Source: Litorimonas sp964511495 (GTDB lineage Bacteria > Pseudomonadota > Alphaproteobacteria > Caulobacterales > Maricaulaceae). From it: a stretch of DNA of 64,000 nt. The stretch's first letter is position 1, and each line of letters opens with the position of its first letter. Under the pieces are notes generated by a model that did not search any database, had not been told where the DNA came from, and was given only the letters and a program-made list of their open reading frames with translations. The DNA lies in assembly GCA_964511495.1 (NCBI GenBank), contig CAZEFT010000006.1, forward strand, positions 62,001-126,000, written 5' to 3'. Both the position numbers and the translations under genes were made by a program. Positions 28,654 through 38,700 of the stretch are shown piece by piece.

Positions 28654-28683
28654 TTCTTTACTCCTTGATATACTTATTTTGAT

Positions 28684-29970
28684 TTATAGCGCCGTCTGGT
28701 CAGCGCGAGGTTTAAGCGGTTCGATTTTCGGGATGAGTATTAAGACACTCAAGACAGCCAAAACAGCTAGCATCACACCAATGATGAAAGCAGGCATATA
28801 GCTCTCGGTGGTGATACGCGGCACAACCCAAACTAATCCCGCCGCTGCGAGCTTCGCGGCTGTACCGGCATAGCCGGCCAGCGAGCCAACGGCTTTATTG
28901 CTGTAAAGGTCACTCGGAAGCGTCTGAACATTACCAATTGAGGTTTGGAAGCCAAACAGAATGAGCGCCATAATTAAGACGGCCAAGATTGGCGTCGAAG
29001 CCACAGACATGGCGAGCAATGACGGGATCATAATAGCCGAACCTAATGTGATCACAAACTTGCGGGTTTTATTCACAGTCCAACCTTTGCCAAGTAATCC
29101 TTGTGCAAGCAGTCCACCAAACCACGCTCCAAACATGGCGCCCACATAAGGCACCCATGCGTAAAGCCCGAGTTCTTTCACGTTAAATCCGAAACTGTCG
29201 ATGAGATAGATTGGAATCCACGCAACGAATAACCACCAAATTGGGTCGATAAACATGGCCGGCAAAATAGCCCCCCATGTTTCTTTACGTGAAAGCATTT
29301 CCTTGGTCGTCGGATTATAATCCGTCTCCTCATTCCCCTCATCAGTTTTAACGAGTTGCCCAGACAAAATATATTCTCGCTCTTTCGGGTCAAGCCAAGG
29401 GTGATCTTCAGGCTTCGCCTTATAGATAACCAACCAAGGAATAAGCCACAAAAGACCGACAATACCGATAAGCACAAAGACTGTTTTCCAACCGAAGTAA
29501 ACAGCCAAGAACGCGAGTAATATCGGCGAAATAATACCGCCAATAGCGGCGCCTGAGTTAAATATACCTTGGGCGAGAGCTCGTTCCTTTACAGGGAACC
29601 ATTCTGCGTTGGCTTTTGACGCACCAGGCCAGTTACCGGCCTCCGCAACCCCGAGAATGCCTCGGAAGAGAGCAAAACTTGCCACCCCTCCAGCCACGGC
29701 ATGAAGTGCTGTCGCTATTGACCAAACAGAGATGGAGAGAACAAAACCAATCCGAGTTCCGAGCCAATCGAAAATTTTGCCAAAGATAGTTTGGCCGAAA
29801 GCATAAGCGAGAACGAAGACCGTAAAGATGTTCGCATAGTCTTGATTAGAAAACCCAAACTCAGCTTTAATATCAGGCCACAATATGCCCAAAGCACCTC
29901 GATCAATATAATTGATAATAGTCGCCAGCGCGACGAGTCCGACTACGAACCACCGTAAGTTACCCTTCAT
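28684..29970 (-). CDS. MFS transporter, ExuT-like (uronate import)
   Basis: A 428-residue major facilitator protein with about 12 membrane segments, of the anion:cation symporter group that includes hexuronate transporter ExuT. The conserved inner-membrane start (NYIDRGALGILWPDIKAEFG) and a long central hydrophilic loop with KPEDHPWL (about residues 190-235) are typical. It would carry unsaturated uronates or DEH across the inner membrane after periplasmic lyase action. The start overlaps the kdgF stop by 4 bases (ATGA), so the two are coupled. Confidence 0.9.
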   Translation of the reverse strand: MKGNLRWFVVGLVALATIINYIDRGALGILWPDIKAEFGFSNQDYANIFTVFVLAYAFGQTIFGKIFDWLGTRIGFVLSISVWSIATALHAVAGGVASFALFRGILGVAEAGNWPGASKANAEWFPVKERALAQGIFNSGAAIGGIISPILLAFLAVYFGWKTVFVLIGIVGLLWLIPWLVIYKAKPEDHPWLDPKEREYILSGQLVKTDEGNEETDYNPTTKEMLSRKETWGAILPAMFIDPIWWLFVAWIPIYLIDSFGFNVKELGLYAWVPYVGAMFGAWFGGLLAQGLLGKGWTVNKTRKFVITLGSAIMIPSLLAMSVASTPILAVLIMALILFGFQTSIGNVQTLPSDLYSNKAVGSLAGYAGTAAKLAAAGLVWVVPRITTESYMPAFIIGVMLAVLAVLSVLILIPKIEPLKPRADQTAL

Positions 29971-30353
29971 GATGTTTCCCCCTCCGACGTTTTATTTTGT
30001 GTCGGCCCTTTCTTATAATTTTCAAAAAAATCTTCGCGAATTGGCGAAAACATATCCAGTAGAACACCGGCCTCAATACAAACTGCGCCGTGCATGGCAT
30101 GGGGTTCAACGAAGAAACAATCTCCGGCCTTTTGACGTTTTGTGACACCGTTAATGGTCACATCAAAGACACCACTTTCAACATAGGCAACTTGCGAATG
30201 GAAATGTTTGTGCTGATAGCCTTCCGCGCCTTTTTCAAAAATGGCTTTTACCAATAGGATATCATCATTGTGACCAAGAATCTGTCGCTTTATACCGGGA
30301 TCAACATCTTCCAGCTCAATTTCGTCGCCGAATAAAAAATTAGGGCTCTGCAT
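29967..30353 (-). CDS. kdgF: KdgF, cupin converting unsaturated uronate to DEH
   Basis: A single-domain cupin of 128 residues. KdgF catalyses the linearisation of 4,5-unsaturated monouronates released from alginate or pectin. The metal-site pattern is visible: His48, His50 and Gln54 in HKHFHSQ, and His88 in PHAMHG. The ATG at 30353 has GGAG 10 bases upstream and lies one base from the stop of the PL17 gene; the frame also runs open far upstream inside PL17, but that part is not KdgF-like. It has no signal peptide, so it acts in the cytoplasm. Confidence 0.9.
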   Translation of the reverse strand: MQSPNFLFGDEIELEDVDPGIKRQILGHNDDILLVKAIFEKGAEGYQHKHFHSQVAYVESGVFDVTINGVTKRQKAGDCFFVEPHAMHGAVCIEAGVLLDMFSPIREDFFENYKKGPTQNKTSEGETS

Positions 30354-30354
30354 T

Positions 30355-32535
30355 TTATTGATCTCCACTTTTATGCGTTTCGGAATGGAAAAGGTGATGC
30401 GGACCAGTCCAGGAATAAACATTACCATTCGCCGCAATAGAATGGGTGGTCGTAAGGTCGGCCTCTCCTGAAATACCAAGCCCGACAATGTCGCCGGATT
30501 TCGTTTCCACGAGAATAAGCTCATCTCCACCATTTTCGAAATGGGAGACAGAGGCAATGGCGCTGTAACTATTAGTCGTAAACTCGACTGTTGGGTTATA
30601 TTCGCCATGAGGTTCAATCACTGAAGCATATGAAACGCCATCTGTTTTTTTACTTCTGAGAATAAAAGCCGGCTCTCGGCGTAAATTGAAATTAGGGTCG
30701 TTCGCACCGGTTTCTGCGAAAATCACATCCGTTCCATCGGGGACGGAAGATGTAACAGAATAAAAGCGCTTATCTTGTAAAAAGGTGATTTGTGCCAAAC
30801 CATTGTCAATTGTGCTTTCGGCCACTTTCCAGAGATATTGATAACCATTGGCGCTCCCCAAAGGAGAGCGTGAGTCCGCATAGGCCGCTACGTCGAAATT
30901 CGTATAGACTAATTGGCCATTATAATGGAAAGGCAGGTCATATTGATGTTCATTGTCCGCATGGGCTTCGACCAGATCAATAATGACAGGATGCGCGAAA
31001 GCCGCATCTTCGATGATTGCGACGGAACGACTCATGCCCACGCCATCATAAGCTGTATCAATCTCTGCTGAGGCAATCTTCAGAGCGCCTTCGCCCTGAA
31101 AAGGGCCAAGCTGTGGTGCGAATTTATTGCCTGTGCGTGTATTCCCTTTAAAATGACTGACTTCATCCACAACCAAGGCATTATGAGCAATGGTTTGCTT
31201 TGCATAAGCATTATTCTCAGGCAGATAATGCCCGCCATATTTAGCTTCGACATTGAGGAAACGGGCCGCGCCATAATCGCGCAAAATTTCATAGCCTTGA
31301 TCATAAACCAATAGGCCCAATTTATCGAAATGCCCATGACCTAAGCCTTGAGACGTATTTTTCGCGACAACCGCCAAGCCATTAGGGTCAGAGGAAGCCC
31401 GCAAAATATCAAGCGCCCCTTGTGAGCCGTCAGCACCGTCTGCCAAGCGCATAGATTTATAATCAAAACCTTCTGCTTCACCCGCAACTAAAGCATCGGA
31501 CACAGCGCGACTTTCCGGCGTTAGGACAAACTTCCCTTGAGCTTTGACAATGGAAAGGAGCCCCTTATCACCCGTCAAATCATAAGCAATTGCGACGCCG
31601 TGCAATAATTCAGTTGTGGCGATATCTTTATCTTTTATCGCGTCGTTAATCGGGAAGAACAGCCCACCATAACTTTGCTGTATCGTGGTATAAATTGCCT
31701 TTTTAAGAATATTGTCACGTCGTTCGAATATTTTCTTTTCAGGGTTATTTTTCGAAACTGCATGAGCAAAAACGACGAACGGCATCAAGGCATAGCGCTG
31801 ATAATAGGGACCTTCATTATAATAGCCGTCCGGTGAAAACAGGACGTCCATCTGTTTCAAAAAGCCCGCGTCTCCGGATTTGTCTAACCCCAAGAGAGCC
31901 TGCTCGACATAGTCCTGATCTCCGATAGCATATCCCGTAAGTCCAACGGCTGCTGTCGCCCATGTTCCATGATTATGGATTTTATTGAAGGTTTCTGGTG
32001 CTTCTACAGAGAGGAAGCTAGCCATATTTCTCAGCAAATTTGTTTCGATATGTTGACGCTCATCTTCGCTCAGCGTGTCTTTTATCAACCCATAAGCCTG
32101 AGAAACGTGAACTAACCACCAACTCTCATTTAGGTTCTGCCAAAACATTCGACCGGGTGATTGTTCTTTCTTCTCCGGATGAAGGCCCCATTGCGGATAG
32201 ACATCAGCATATGCGGCTAAACGCTTGGCCACAAAATCTGCATAACTCTCATCACCTGTTAGGCGGTAAAGTTGGCCGGCGTCATAAATCAGCTTGGCAT
32301 TATCTTTGTGTTTTTCATGCGTATAACCACCTCCCGCGTCTTTGGGCGTCGGAATAACAAGCGGTAATTCGCTTTGCATGACGATTTTTTCTTTCGCCGC
32401 ATTCAAAACCGTTTCAAACGTCGCGCCTTGATAAACAGAAATTTGGGCGGGAGATTGCGGTGCATCCGCGTTGCAGGCGGCAAGACATAAAGCCATAGCC
32501 GTCAGAAGCCCTGCACATTTCCAGTTATCCTTCAT
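30355..32535 (-). CDS. PL17 oligoalginate lyase lipoprotein
   Basis: A 726-residue exo-type alginate lyase that takes unsaturated monouronate from oligoalginate. It begins with a signal peptide and lipobox (LAAC), so it is anchored in the periplasm or outer membrane. The alpha-toroid PL17 domain (about residues 60-345) carries Asn188-His189 in HNHGTW, and the tyrosine-rich stretch YYNEGPYYQRYA (residues 238-249). The heparinase II/III-like beta-sandwich (about 370-560) contains HGHFDKLGL and a C-terminal domain follows. The start overlaps the PL6 stop by 4 bases. The organisation matches known PL17 exolyases such as Alg17C. Confidence 0.92.
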   Translation of the reverse strand: MKDNWKCAGLLTAMALCLAACNADAPQSPAQISVYQGATFETVLNAAKEKIVMQSELPLVIPTPKDAGGGYTHEKHKDNAKLIYDAGQLYRLTGDESYADFVAKRLAAYADVYPQWGLHPEKKEQSPGRMFWQNLNESWWLVHVSQAYGLIKDTLSEDERQHIETNLLRNMASFLSVEAPETFNKIHNHGTWATAAVGLTGYAIGDQDYVEQALLGLDKSGDAGFLKQMDVLFSPDGYYNEGPYYQRYALMPFVVFAHAVSKNNPEKKIFERRDNILKKAIYTTIQQSYGGLFFPINDAIKDKDIATTELLHGVAIAYDLTGDKGLLSIVKAQGKFVLTPESRAVSDALVAGEAEGFDYKSMRLADGADGSQGALDILRASSDPNGLAVVAKNTSQGLGHGHFDKLGLLVYDQGYEILRDYGAARFLNVEAKYGGHYLPENNAYAKQTIAHNALVVDEVSHFKGNTRTGNKFAPQLGPFQGEGALKIASAEIDTAYDGVGMSRSVAIIEDAAFAHPVIIDLVEAHADNEHQYDLPFHYNGQLVYTNFDVAAYADSRSPLGSANGYQYLWKVAESTIDNGLAQITFLQDKRFYSVTSSVPDGTDVIFAETGANDPNFNLRREPAFILRSKKTDGVSYASVIEPHGEYNPTVEFTTNSYSAIASVSHFENGGDELILVETKSGDIVGLGISGEADLTTTHSIAANGNVYSWTGPHHLFHSETHKSGDQ

Positions 32536-34790
32536 GGTTGCAAACCCTTATTATTGTTGATGAAGGCGGTATTCTCCAAAATGCTATTAAGCTCAAACAC
32601 CTGCGGAGCTCCGACTTTAACGAAGTCATTTTCAACAATTTTGGTTTTTGGCTCACCCACTGTGTGATTGATAAGAATAGGCTGCGTGTTTTCAAATGTG
32701 TTTTGGGCAATATATGTGACTTGTACACCGTGCAAAAGAAGCACGGATTTAGATTTATTCCGTTTATCAAAACCGATATTTCGCAAGGTTGAATTTTGCA
32801 TCAAGAAATGCGGGCCAAATGTACTTTCATCCGTACCACCACGATAAAAACTAATAAGTTCCTGGCCGATATTTTCGAACTGAGACCCTTCAATCGTCAC
32901 ATATTCCGCATTGTAAATGCCGTAATCATCGCTTTCTTTATCCAATTTCAAAATTGACCCGCTGACATTTTCGAAACTGGAGTTTTGAATGAGTATATTA
33001 TCAGCGAATGTGCCTTTGGCAGCGGAGATAATATTGAAAGAATGATTGATATTAATATCGACAAATGCACTATCGATGATTTCAAGTCGGTAATTTTCCA
33101 ACATGGAATAAGGACTTGTCCGAATAACAGAATTACCGGCATTGTCGGGACTATTCTCGCCTGAAACTTTCACATTGACGAGCTGTAAACTGCCACCATC
33201 CTCGATTTGGAAAAGTGCAGAACGCTCAAAGGTCAAATTGACCTCCCCCTCACCTTTGACGGTCAATGGCTTATCGAGCTTTAAAAACTTTCCAACCGTA
33301 TAATCACCTGGTGCCAGTATGATAGTATCTCCGGGTTGAGCTATTTTAATCGTATCGAACACCGTATTTTTACCGGGTTTGACACTATGCGTTTTGCCGG
33401 AACCAAATGCGACAAGCGGTTCTGATTTCGGATACCAGTTGGGCCCGACACTCTCTTTTGCGGTTACAGTTAGATCGCGAGAAATCCCTACACCCATATC
33501 AGAGGTTGGATATTTCAACCCATTTTCCGCACGCTCCAACGTAACGGCTTCCCGCCGAAAACCTTCTGCAAAAGCGGGCGGATCCTGCGTTCCCAAAACA
33601 TTATCGCTAAAGGCAATTCCGGACATGTCATCATAAACGGTGAAGACATCACGGCCGTCATCATTATAGATCAAATTTTGCTCAAACCGGCTATCTTGAG
33701 GGACGCCGCTACGCTCCTCATCACTACCCGCTCCCAATTGGATATTATCGCTGTTAATCAGCGTATTTTGCTCAATTAACGCATTGATAACTGGATCATA
33801 ACGATTGATTGGCCCATTCGGGACACCGTTCATAACCACAAGAGCGCCACCAAATCGTGTGCCCTTAAGGCCTTCCATGTAATTATTACGAATGGTTTGC
33901 CCCGCATTGATGACCCGAATGCCGCCTGTGTGATCCGCCCCATTGCCGAAGAAAACATTCCCCTCGACTAAATTGTTATTCCCGTGACGCATAGTAAGCG
34001 TGCCGCGAGATTCGTAGAACGTGTTGTTTTTAAATTCATTCCGTCCGGATTTATTAGAAATGATTTCCAGTTCACCATCGGCGCGGTCGAAATAATTATT
34101 CTCAACAACCGTAAAGCTGTCTGTGCGAGAATGATGACTGGTGCCGATGCGCAAAGTCTCCCCGCCATTAGACCCCAAAATCGGACGGGGTCCAAAATAA
34201 TTATGATCAATACGGTGATAGTTTTCGCGACTTTCGGGTTCAGTCAAACGAACCGCCATTGTGACGCCTTTATTACGCTTACCCACAAGGTGATTATGGT
34301 CAAACCGATTGTGTTGGCCATACATCATCACCCAAGAATCAACTTCCTGTCGTTCCGGATTATTGAAATTATCAATGACAATTTCAGTGACGCGCGAATG
34401 ATTGGCCAGTGTGCGCTTATCTTGACGGAAAGAAATCACTTCTGCAGTCGGCGTATAGCCATCTTTAAAAACCAAGCCTGAAACTTCGAGATGCTCTCCG
34501 GCCAGACGAAGATTTGACTGACCCGACAGAATCACTTCGCCTTTGGTTTCCGCAGTCAAGCGAATAGGGTTATCGGGCTCGCCCTTCCCTACAAAAAGAA
34601 TTTCGAAATCCTCCCACACACCATTGGCAAGCGTAATAGTATCCCCCGGAGAGGCTTGTTTTACGGCCTCATGAAAGGCTTGCTGATCTGTTACAAGGTT
34701 TTGATGGGTCTGCTGATCACCACAAGCGACAACAGAGAGGGCCAATGGCAACATCGCCCCGTATTTCAAGCGTTGCAAAATCGCTGACAC
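32532..34790 (-). CDS. PL6 alginate lyase lipoprotein (chondroitinase-B-like)
   Basis: A 752-residue lipoprotein (lipobox SVVAC) made of two parallel beta-helix domains (about residues 30-430 and 450-752). Polysaccharide lyase family 6 enzymes cut alginate, often at MG or G blocks. The Brønsted base Lys247 (SNKSGRN) and acid Arg268 (TMRHGNNN) are 21 residues apart, the same spacing I recall for the characterised two-domain enzyme AlyGC. It is the first gene of the catabolic operon; the promoter lies in the 144 bases before it, with GntR-type half-sites. Confidence 0.92.
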   Translation of the reverse strand: MSAILQRLKYGAMLPLALSVVACGDQQTHQNLVTDQQAFHEAVKQASPGDTITLANGVWEDFEILFVGKGEPDNPIRLTAETKGEVILSGQSNLRLAGEHLEVSGLVFKDGYTPTAEVISFRQDKRTLANHSRVTEIVIDNFNNPERQEVDSWVMMYGQHNRFDHNHLVGKRNKGVTMAVRLTEPESRENYHRIDHNYFGPRPILGSNGGETLRIGTSHHSRTDSFTVVENNYFDRADGELEIISNKSGRNEFKNNTFYESRGTLTMRHGNNNLVEGNVFFGNGADHTGGIRVINAGQTIRNNYMEGLKGTRFGGALVVMNGVPNGPINRYDPVINALIEQNTLINSDNIQLGAGSDEERSGVPQDSRFEQNLIYNDDGRDVFTVYDDMSGIAFSDNVLGTQDPPAFAEGFRREAVTLERAENGLKYPTSDMGVGISRDLTVTAKESVGPNWYPKSEPLVAFGSGKTHSVKPGKNTVFDTIKIAQPGDTIILAPGDYTVGKFLKLDKPLTVKGEGEVNLTFERSALFQIEDGGSLQLVNVKVSGENSPDNAGNSVIRTSPYSMLENYRLEIIDSAFVDININHSFNIISAAKGTFADNILIQNSSFENVSGSILKLDKESDDYGIYNAEYVTIEGSQFENIGQELISFYRGGTDESTFGPHFLMQNSTLRNIGFDKRNKSKSVLLLHGVQVTYIAQNTFENTQPILINHTVGEPKTKIVENDFVKVGAPQVFELNSILENTAFINNNKGLQP

Positions 34791-34907
34791 GTCCCTTATC
34801 CCCTAACTTTGCCGCGTAGGTTTCCACCCTCCTATTCGGCAATTTTTCTTATTTTACATTAGGTAAAAATATCGACAATCTAATCCAATGTGTCAACCAA
34901 TATATAG

Positions 34908-34932
34908 ACCAATTTGGAGTATTGGTATAGAT
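34908..34932 (-). promoter_or_regulatory. GntR-type half-sites before the PL6 operon
   Basis: ACCAAT (34908-34913) and ATTGGTATA (34921-34929) form a spaced inverted pair matching halves of the ATTGGTAnTACCAAT palindrome found before both TonB receptors. They lie between the GntR gene and the start of the lyase operon. The spacing is wider than in the perfect sites, so binding is less certain. Confidence 0.45.
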
Positions 34933-34934
34933 AT

Positions 34935-35681
34935 TTAGGACAATTGCTTCGTCAGCAAGAAACGCGATCGGCTCTCCGACGCTTTTCGCTTCACCTCTTG
35001 ATAGGCTTCTTCTTCGGATGCCACTAAAAGAGCTTCAATCATGCGGGTGAAATGAGCACGCATTGCAGATCGGGCGGCGGCAGAGTCGCGCTTTTTTAAG
35101 GCAATTAGAATTGCATTGTGCTCGTCTTCGCGATGGGTTGAATCCTTATCACAGACTTTTTTATAGACCTTTTGCAATTGCGCCGCTTCGGTTCGCATTT
35201 TCCACATACTGTCGATCACGAACATAATCGCGTGATTATTGGTAGCTTTTGCAATCGTTAGATGAAAGGCTTCATCTGCATCATTAGCGCTCATTTTCGC
35301 CTGTACCTTACCAGACATGATATCAATATAATGCTCTAGCTTGGCCAAATCTTCATCAGAGATAATAGGAGCTGCGAGCGCCGCAGACTCAGCCTCAAAA
35401 AGGGCTCGAGCCTCTGTTAATTCAAACGGCCCGACCTTCGGCAAGCCATTAATTGTCCGATCACTCGGGTCCAGCACATAAGCCCCAGACCCCACCTTAA
35501 TTTCCAAGCGACCTTGTGCCTGCAAGGCAATCTCTGCCTCTCTTACAGCAACACGACTGACGCTAAACTGTTCCGCCAGATCACGCTCGCCCGGGAGCCG
35601 ACTGCCCGGTGGAAACACACCGGAGTCAATTAACTCAATAATACGATTCGCGACCGTATGATATAAACGCTTCTCAACCAC
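34935..35681 (-). CDS. FadR-family GntR regulator of the alginate locus
   Basis: A 248-residue regulator: winged helix of the GntR family at residues 1-75 (PGSRLPGERDLAEQFSVSRVAVREA) and an all-helical FCD ligand domain at about 95-225, with the family's Asp/His metal-site residues (EAFHLTIAKATNNH, HRED.HNAI, RAHF). It starts with GTG at 35681, preceded by GGATGAGG. Regulators of this type in alginate loci respond to KDG-like intermediates and repress the lyase and receptor genes. The TGGTnnnACCA palindromes in this region agree with the known binding pattern of the FadR subfamily. Copies of a half-site just upstream of its own gene suggest autoregulation. Confidence 0.87.
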   Translation of the reverse strand: MVEKRLYHTVANRIIELIDSGVFPPGSRLPGERDLAEQFSVSRVAVREAEIALQAQGRLEIKVGSGAYVLDPSDRTINGLPKVGPFELTEARALFEAESAALAAPIISDEDLAKLEHYIDIMSGKVQAKMSANDADEAFHLTIAKATNNHAIMFVIDSMWKMRTEAAQLQKVYKKVCDKDSTHREDEHNAILIALKKRDSAAARSAMRAHFTRMIEALLVASEEEAYQEVKRKASESRSRFLLTKQLS

Positions 35682-35688
35682 ACCTCAT

Positions 35689-35739
35689 CCTATACCAATT
35701 TTATAAAGTACAGGTCATTACCTATACCAATTTTATAAA
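35689..35739 (-). promoter_or_regulatory. Direct repeat with GntR half-sites upstream of the regulator gene
   Basis: The 19-base sequence CCTATACCAATTTTATAAA occurs twice, at 35689-35707 and 35721-35739, 32 bases apart, about three helical turns. Each contains TATACCAAT, half of the palindrome seen before the receptors. The position directly before the GTG start suggests autoregulation by the GntR protein. Confidence 0.55.
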
Positions 35740-35740
35740 A

Positions 35741-35774
35741 AAGAAAGCGTAACTTTCAATCAGAAAGCTACGCT
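35741..35774 (-). terminator. Rho-independent terminator of the first TonB receptor gene
   Basis: On the minus strand AGCGTAGCTTTC and GAAAGTTACGCT form a 12-bp stem (one G-T) with loop TGATT, followed by TTCTTTTTT. It begins 15 bases after the receptor stop. Its T-run meets the second half-site repeat at 35739. Confidence 0.85.
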
Positions 35775-35789
35775 GACAAGTAAAGGGAT

Positions 35790-38700
35790 CTAGAAACGCC
35801 CACGTAATCCGAAGAAGATTCTTGGACCGTAATCATTCACCTCGTAAAGGTCATCAACAACAAAGGCATTCTGCTCCTTCGGAGCGCCCAAGATGTTGAT
35901 CGCCTCAACAGACAAACGGAAATTATCAGTGATGTCATATGATGCACGTGCTTCCCATACGCCAACCTCATCAATGAAACGCAGACGCGTACCATCAGAA
36001 ACAAACGGCTGGAAATAATCATCACGATATTTGTAGTTCACCTGCGCATCGAAATCACCGATTTGATAGTAAACTTGTGCTGAGAGCGTATGCTTAGACA
36101 AGCCAGCCAATCCGCCCGGATCAATGATGCCGTCTCTTACTTGGACGAAGGAACCATCAGCTTGACCAACGAAAGCGTCACCATAACGACTGTCTTCAAA
36201 TTCGAAGTTTGAATCCACATAGTTATAGCTGATCTTCGTACCCAAGCCGCTTAAGAGACCCGGCAGGTAACTGAAGCGATGCGAGCCAGTAAATTCGATA
36301 CCAAACAAATCGCTCTTCTCATCACTGACCTGCTGCAAGCCAGATACGTTAAACGTCACGTCTTCGCCGTTTAGGTTATAAGTTTCCTGCTCGACCACGT
36401 TAGTAAACGCGCCTGCAAACTGCTTATAGTATGCCCCCACGGCAAAGATGGAATCTTCATTCGGATACCATTCATAACCGACATCGAAGTTCCAAGACAT
36501 AAGCGGATCAAGCGCCGGGTTACCATTACCATTTACGCCAGCAATCAATTCATCAACTGTTGAAACCTCGTCATCATCACCAACACCAGGAACGAATGTA
36601 CGGCCCGCGCCCATATCAGCGGGGTCGGCGCGTGACATTGCACGGAAAGCGCCGAAACGAAGTAATTTGTCATCAGCAAGCTCCACAATCGCAATCGCAC
36701 TCGGCAGGAGTCGTGTATAATCATGCTCAACCGTGAACGTTTCAAGTGTATCGCCAACTTCCAGAGAGAAAGACCCTTCTGTGCCATTAATCGTCAGTTG
36801 AGGACGATAGCCTGTTGCCTCAACATCAGTTTGAACAACACGCAAGCCAATATTACCCGTAATCGGCAAGCCATCAAAGCTCGTTTCATAATTGGTCATT
36901 GCATAAAGCGCAGTTGTCGTCTCTTCGACGTCAATTGTGCGGCTACTCTGCTCCACAAGCGCTGGGATGTCGCTCGAAAACGCCCCCAAAGGCCCAGTAC
37001 TAAAGCTATTCTCGCGCGCATCAGGGTTTGCAAGGTAAGCGTTAATATCAGCCAAAATAGCATTCAAAGAGTTGGCAGATGTACTTGCAACACATGACGC
37101 GTCAAAAGTCGCCCATGAATTGGTAGAACTCAGCACCGTACCATCATCGTCAATATTACGAACCAAGTCACCATTTCTCTGGCGGCTTAAGAATGAGTCG
37201 CCTTCAGGGAAATCTGTACGACAAGCTTCATTTGTAGAACCAATAATTGCAACGAGACTGGCTTCCAACAACTGCTGCTGAGCCGCTGCTGCCCCAGAGT
37301 CGTTATTATCATCCAAAACTTCTCTGTTATTGATTGTCAGCTCTCCATCGTTTTCGATTTCGAAAGAGAAACGACCATTATTGGCAAGAAGCGGATTACC
37401 TGTATCTGAACCACCAGGCAGTTCTAGATAGTCTTGCTGAGCCCAACGCACGCCAGCCTCAAGGTTTGTGAAGAAATTGCCGCCTAACTCATACTCGGCG
37501 TCAAAACGCAGAGAGTTCACAGTATTATCGCGCAATACATCATTATCGACACGGACACGCAAACGATCCACGTAATTTGTGTGATCATTGACGTCAAAGA
37601 CCTCATCATAAAGTGTATAGGACGGAACATTATTGCCACGACGGTCGAATTCGATAACCGGAGAAATGTCCGATTGAATACGGAATTCAATCGCTTGCTC
37701 TGTCCGCTCCGTGTTTGAATAACCATAGTCACCAGAGACCGAAAGACGCTCATTCACTTCATATTCAAAGCCTATGCCGCCGCCTGTATAGGTTTCTTCC
37801 CGACGGAAATCGCCACCTTGGACTTCAATTGTGTTATCTGTAATAGAGCGCAAAATACCGCCATTCGGCGTTAAAACCAATGAGTCCAAAGTTGTTGTCG
37901 TGCCACCAGGGCCGATATTCAATGAAGTATCATTACGACGACCACCATTGAAGGTTAGATCATTGCGCAATTCAGACTGAATCCGCTCTGACCACTGACC
38001 ATCCAGATTGATTGTTAGTCTATCGTTAGGCGCCCACCCAACAGCCGCAAAGATAGCATCACGTTGGTCGCGCGTATCGTTTTGACGGAAATGACGCTGA
38101 GACGGCGCAAATGCAATCTGATTTCCGGCATCATAAGCCAAACCTGTCGCCGGATCGATGTAGGAAATGGCCCCTTCACGGCGGAAGCTATCACCATCAT
38201 CATAAGTATCTTCGACGAAATCGCGGCGAGCATTTCCATCATTGTTCACATCATCACAATCATCATCACGATCAGGGGTGTTTGAGAAACCCGTTGTGGC
38301 CTCGCCATCACCATTCAAGTCGCTCGCGCGAAGACCGGTATTGATAATACAAGCAGGGCGAGAGTTACTCGTTGGACCTGTTTGACGGCTTTCTGCCTCA
38401 GGCTGTGAAATATCACTGCGCTGAACACCGATTGAAATACCGATATCACCCAAACCGTTTAGTTCAAACTGGTCTGTATAGCTGCCCGTGAAACGATAAC
38501 CGATATCACCCGCTTCTGTATCGTCTTGATCTAGCTGATCGGGGTTTACATTGCCTTTAATGTCAAACTGAACACGACGCTTACCATATTCCAGAGGTTT
38601 AATCGTTTCGAGCTGAATCTGGCCGGCCACGCCGCCTTCAATCTGGCTAGCGTCCTGCGTTTTGAATACTGCCAATTTATTCATTAATTCAGATGGGAAC

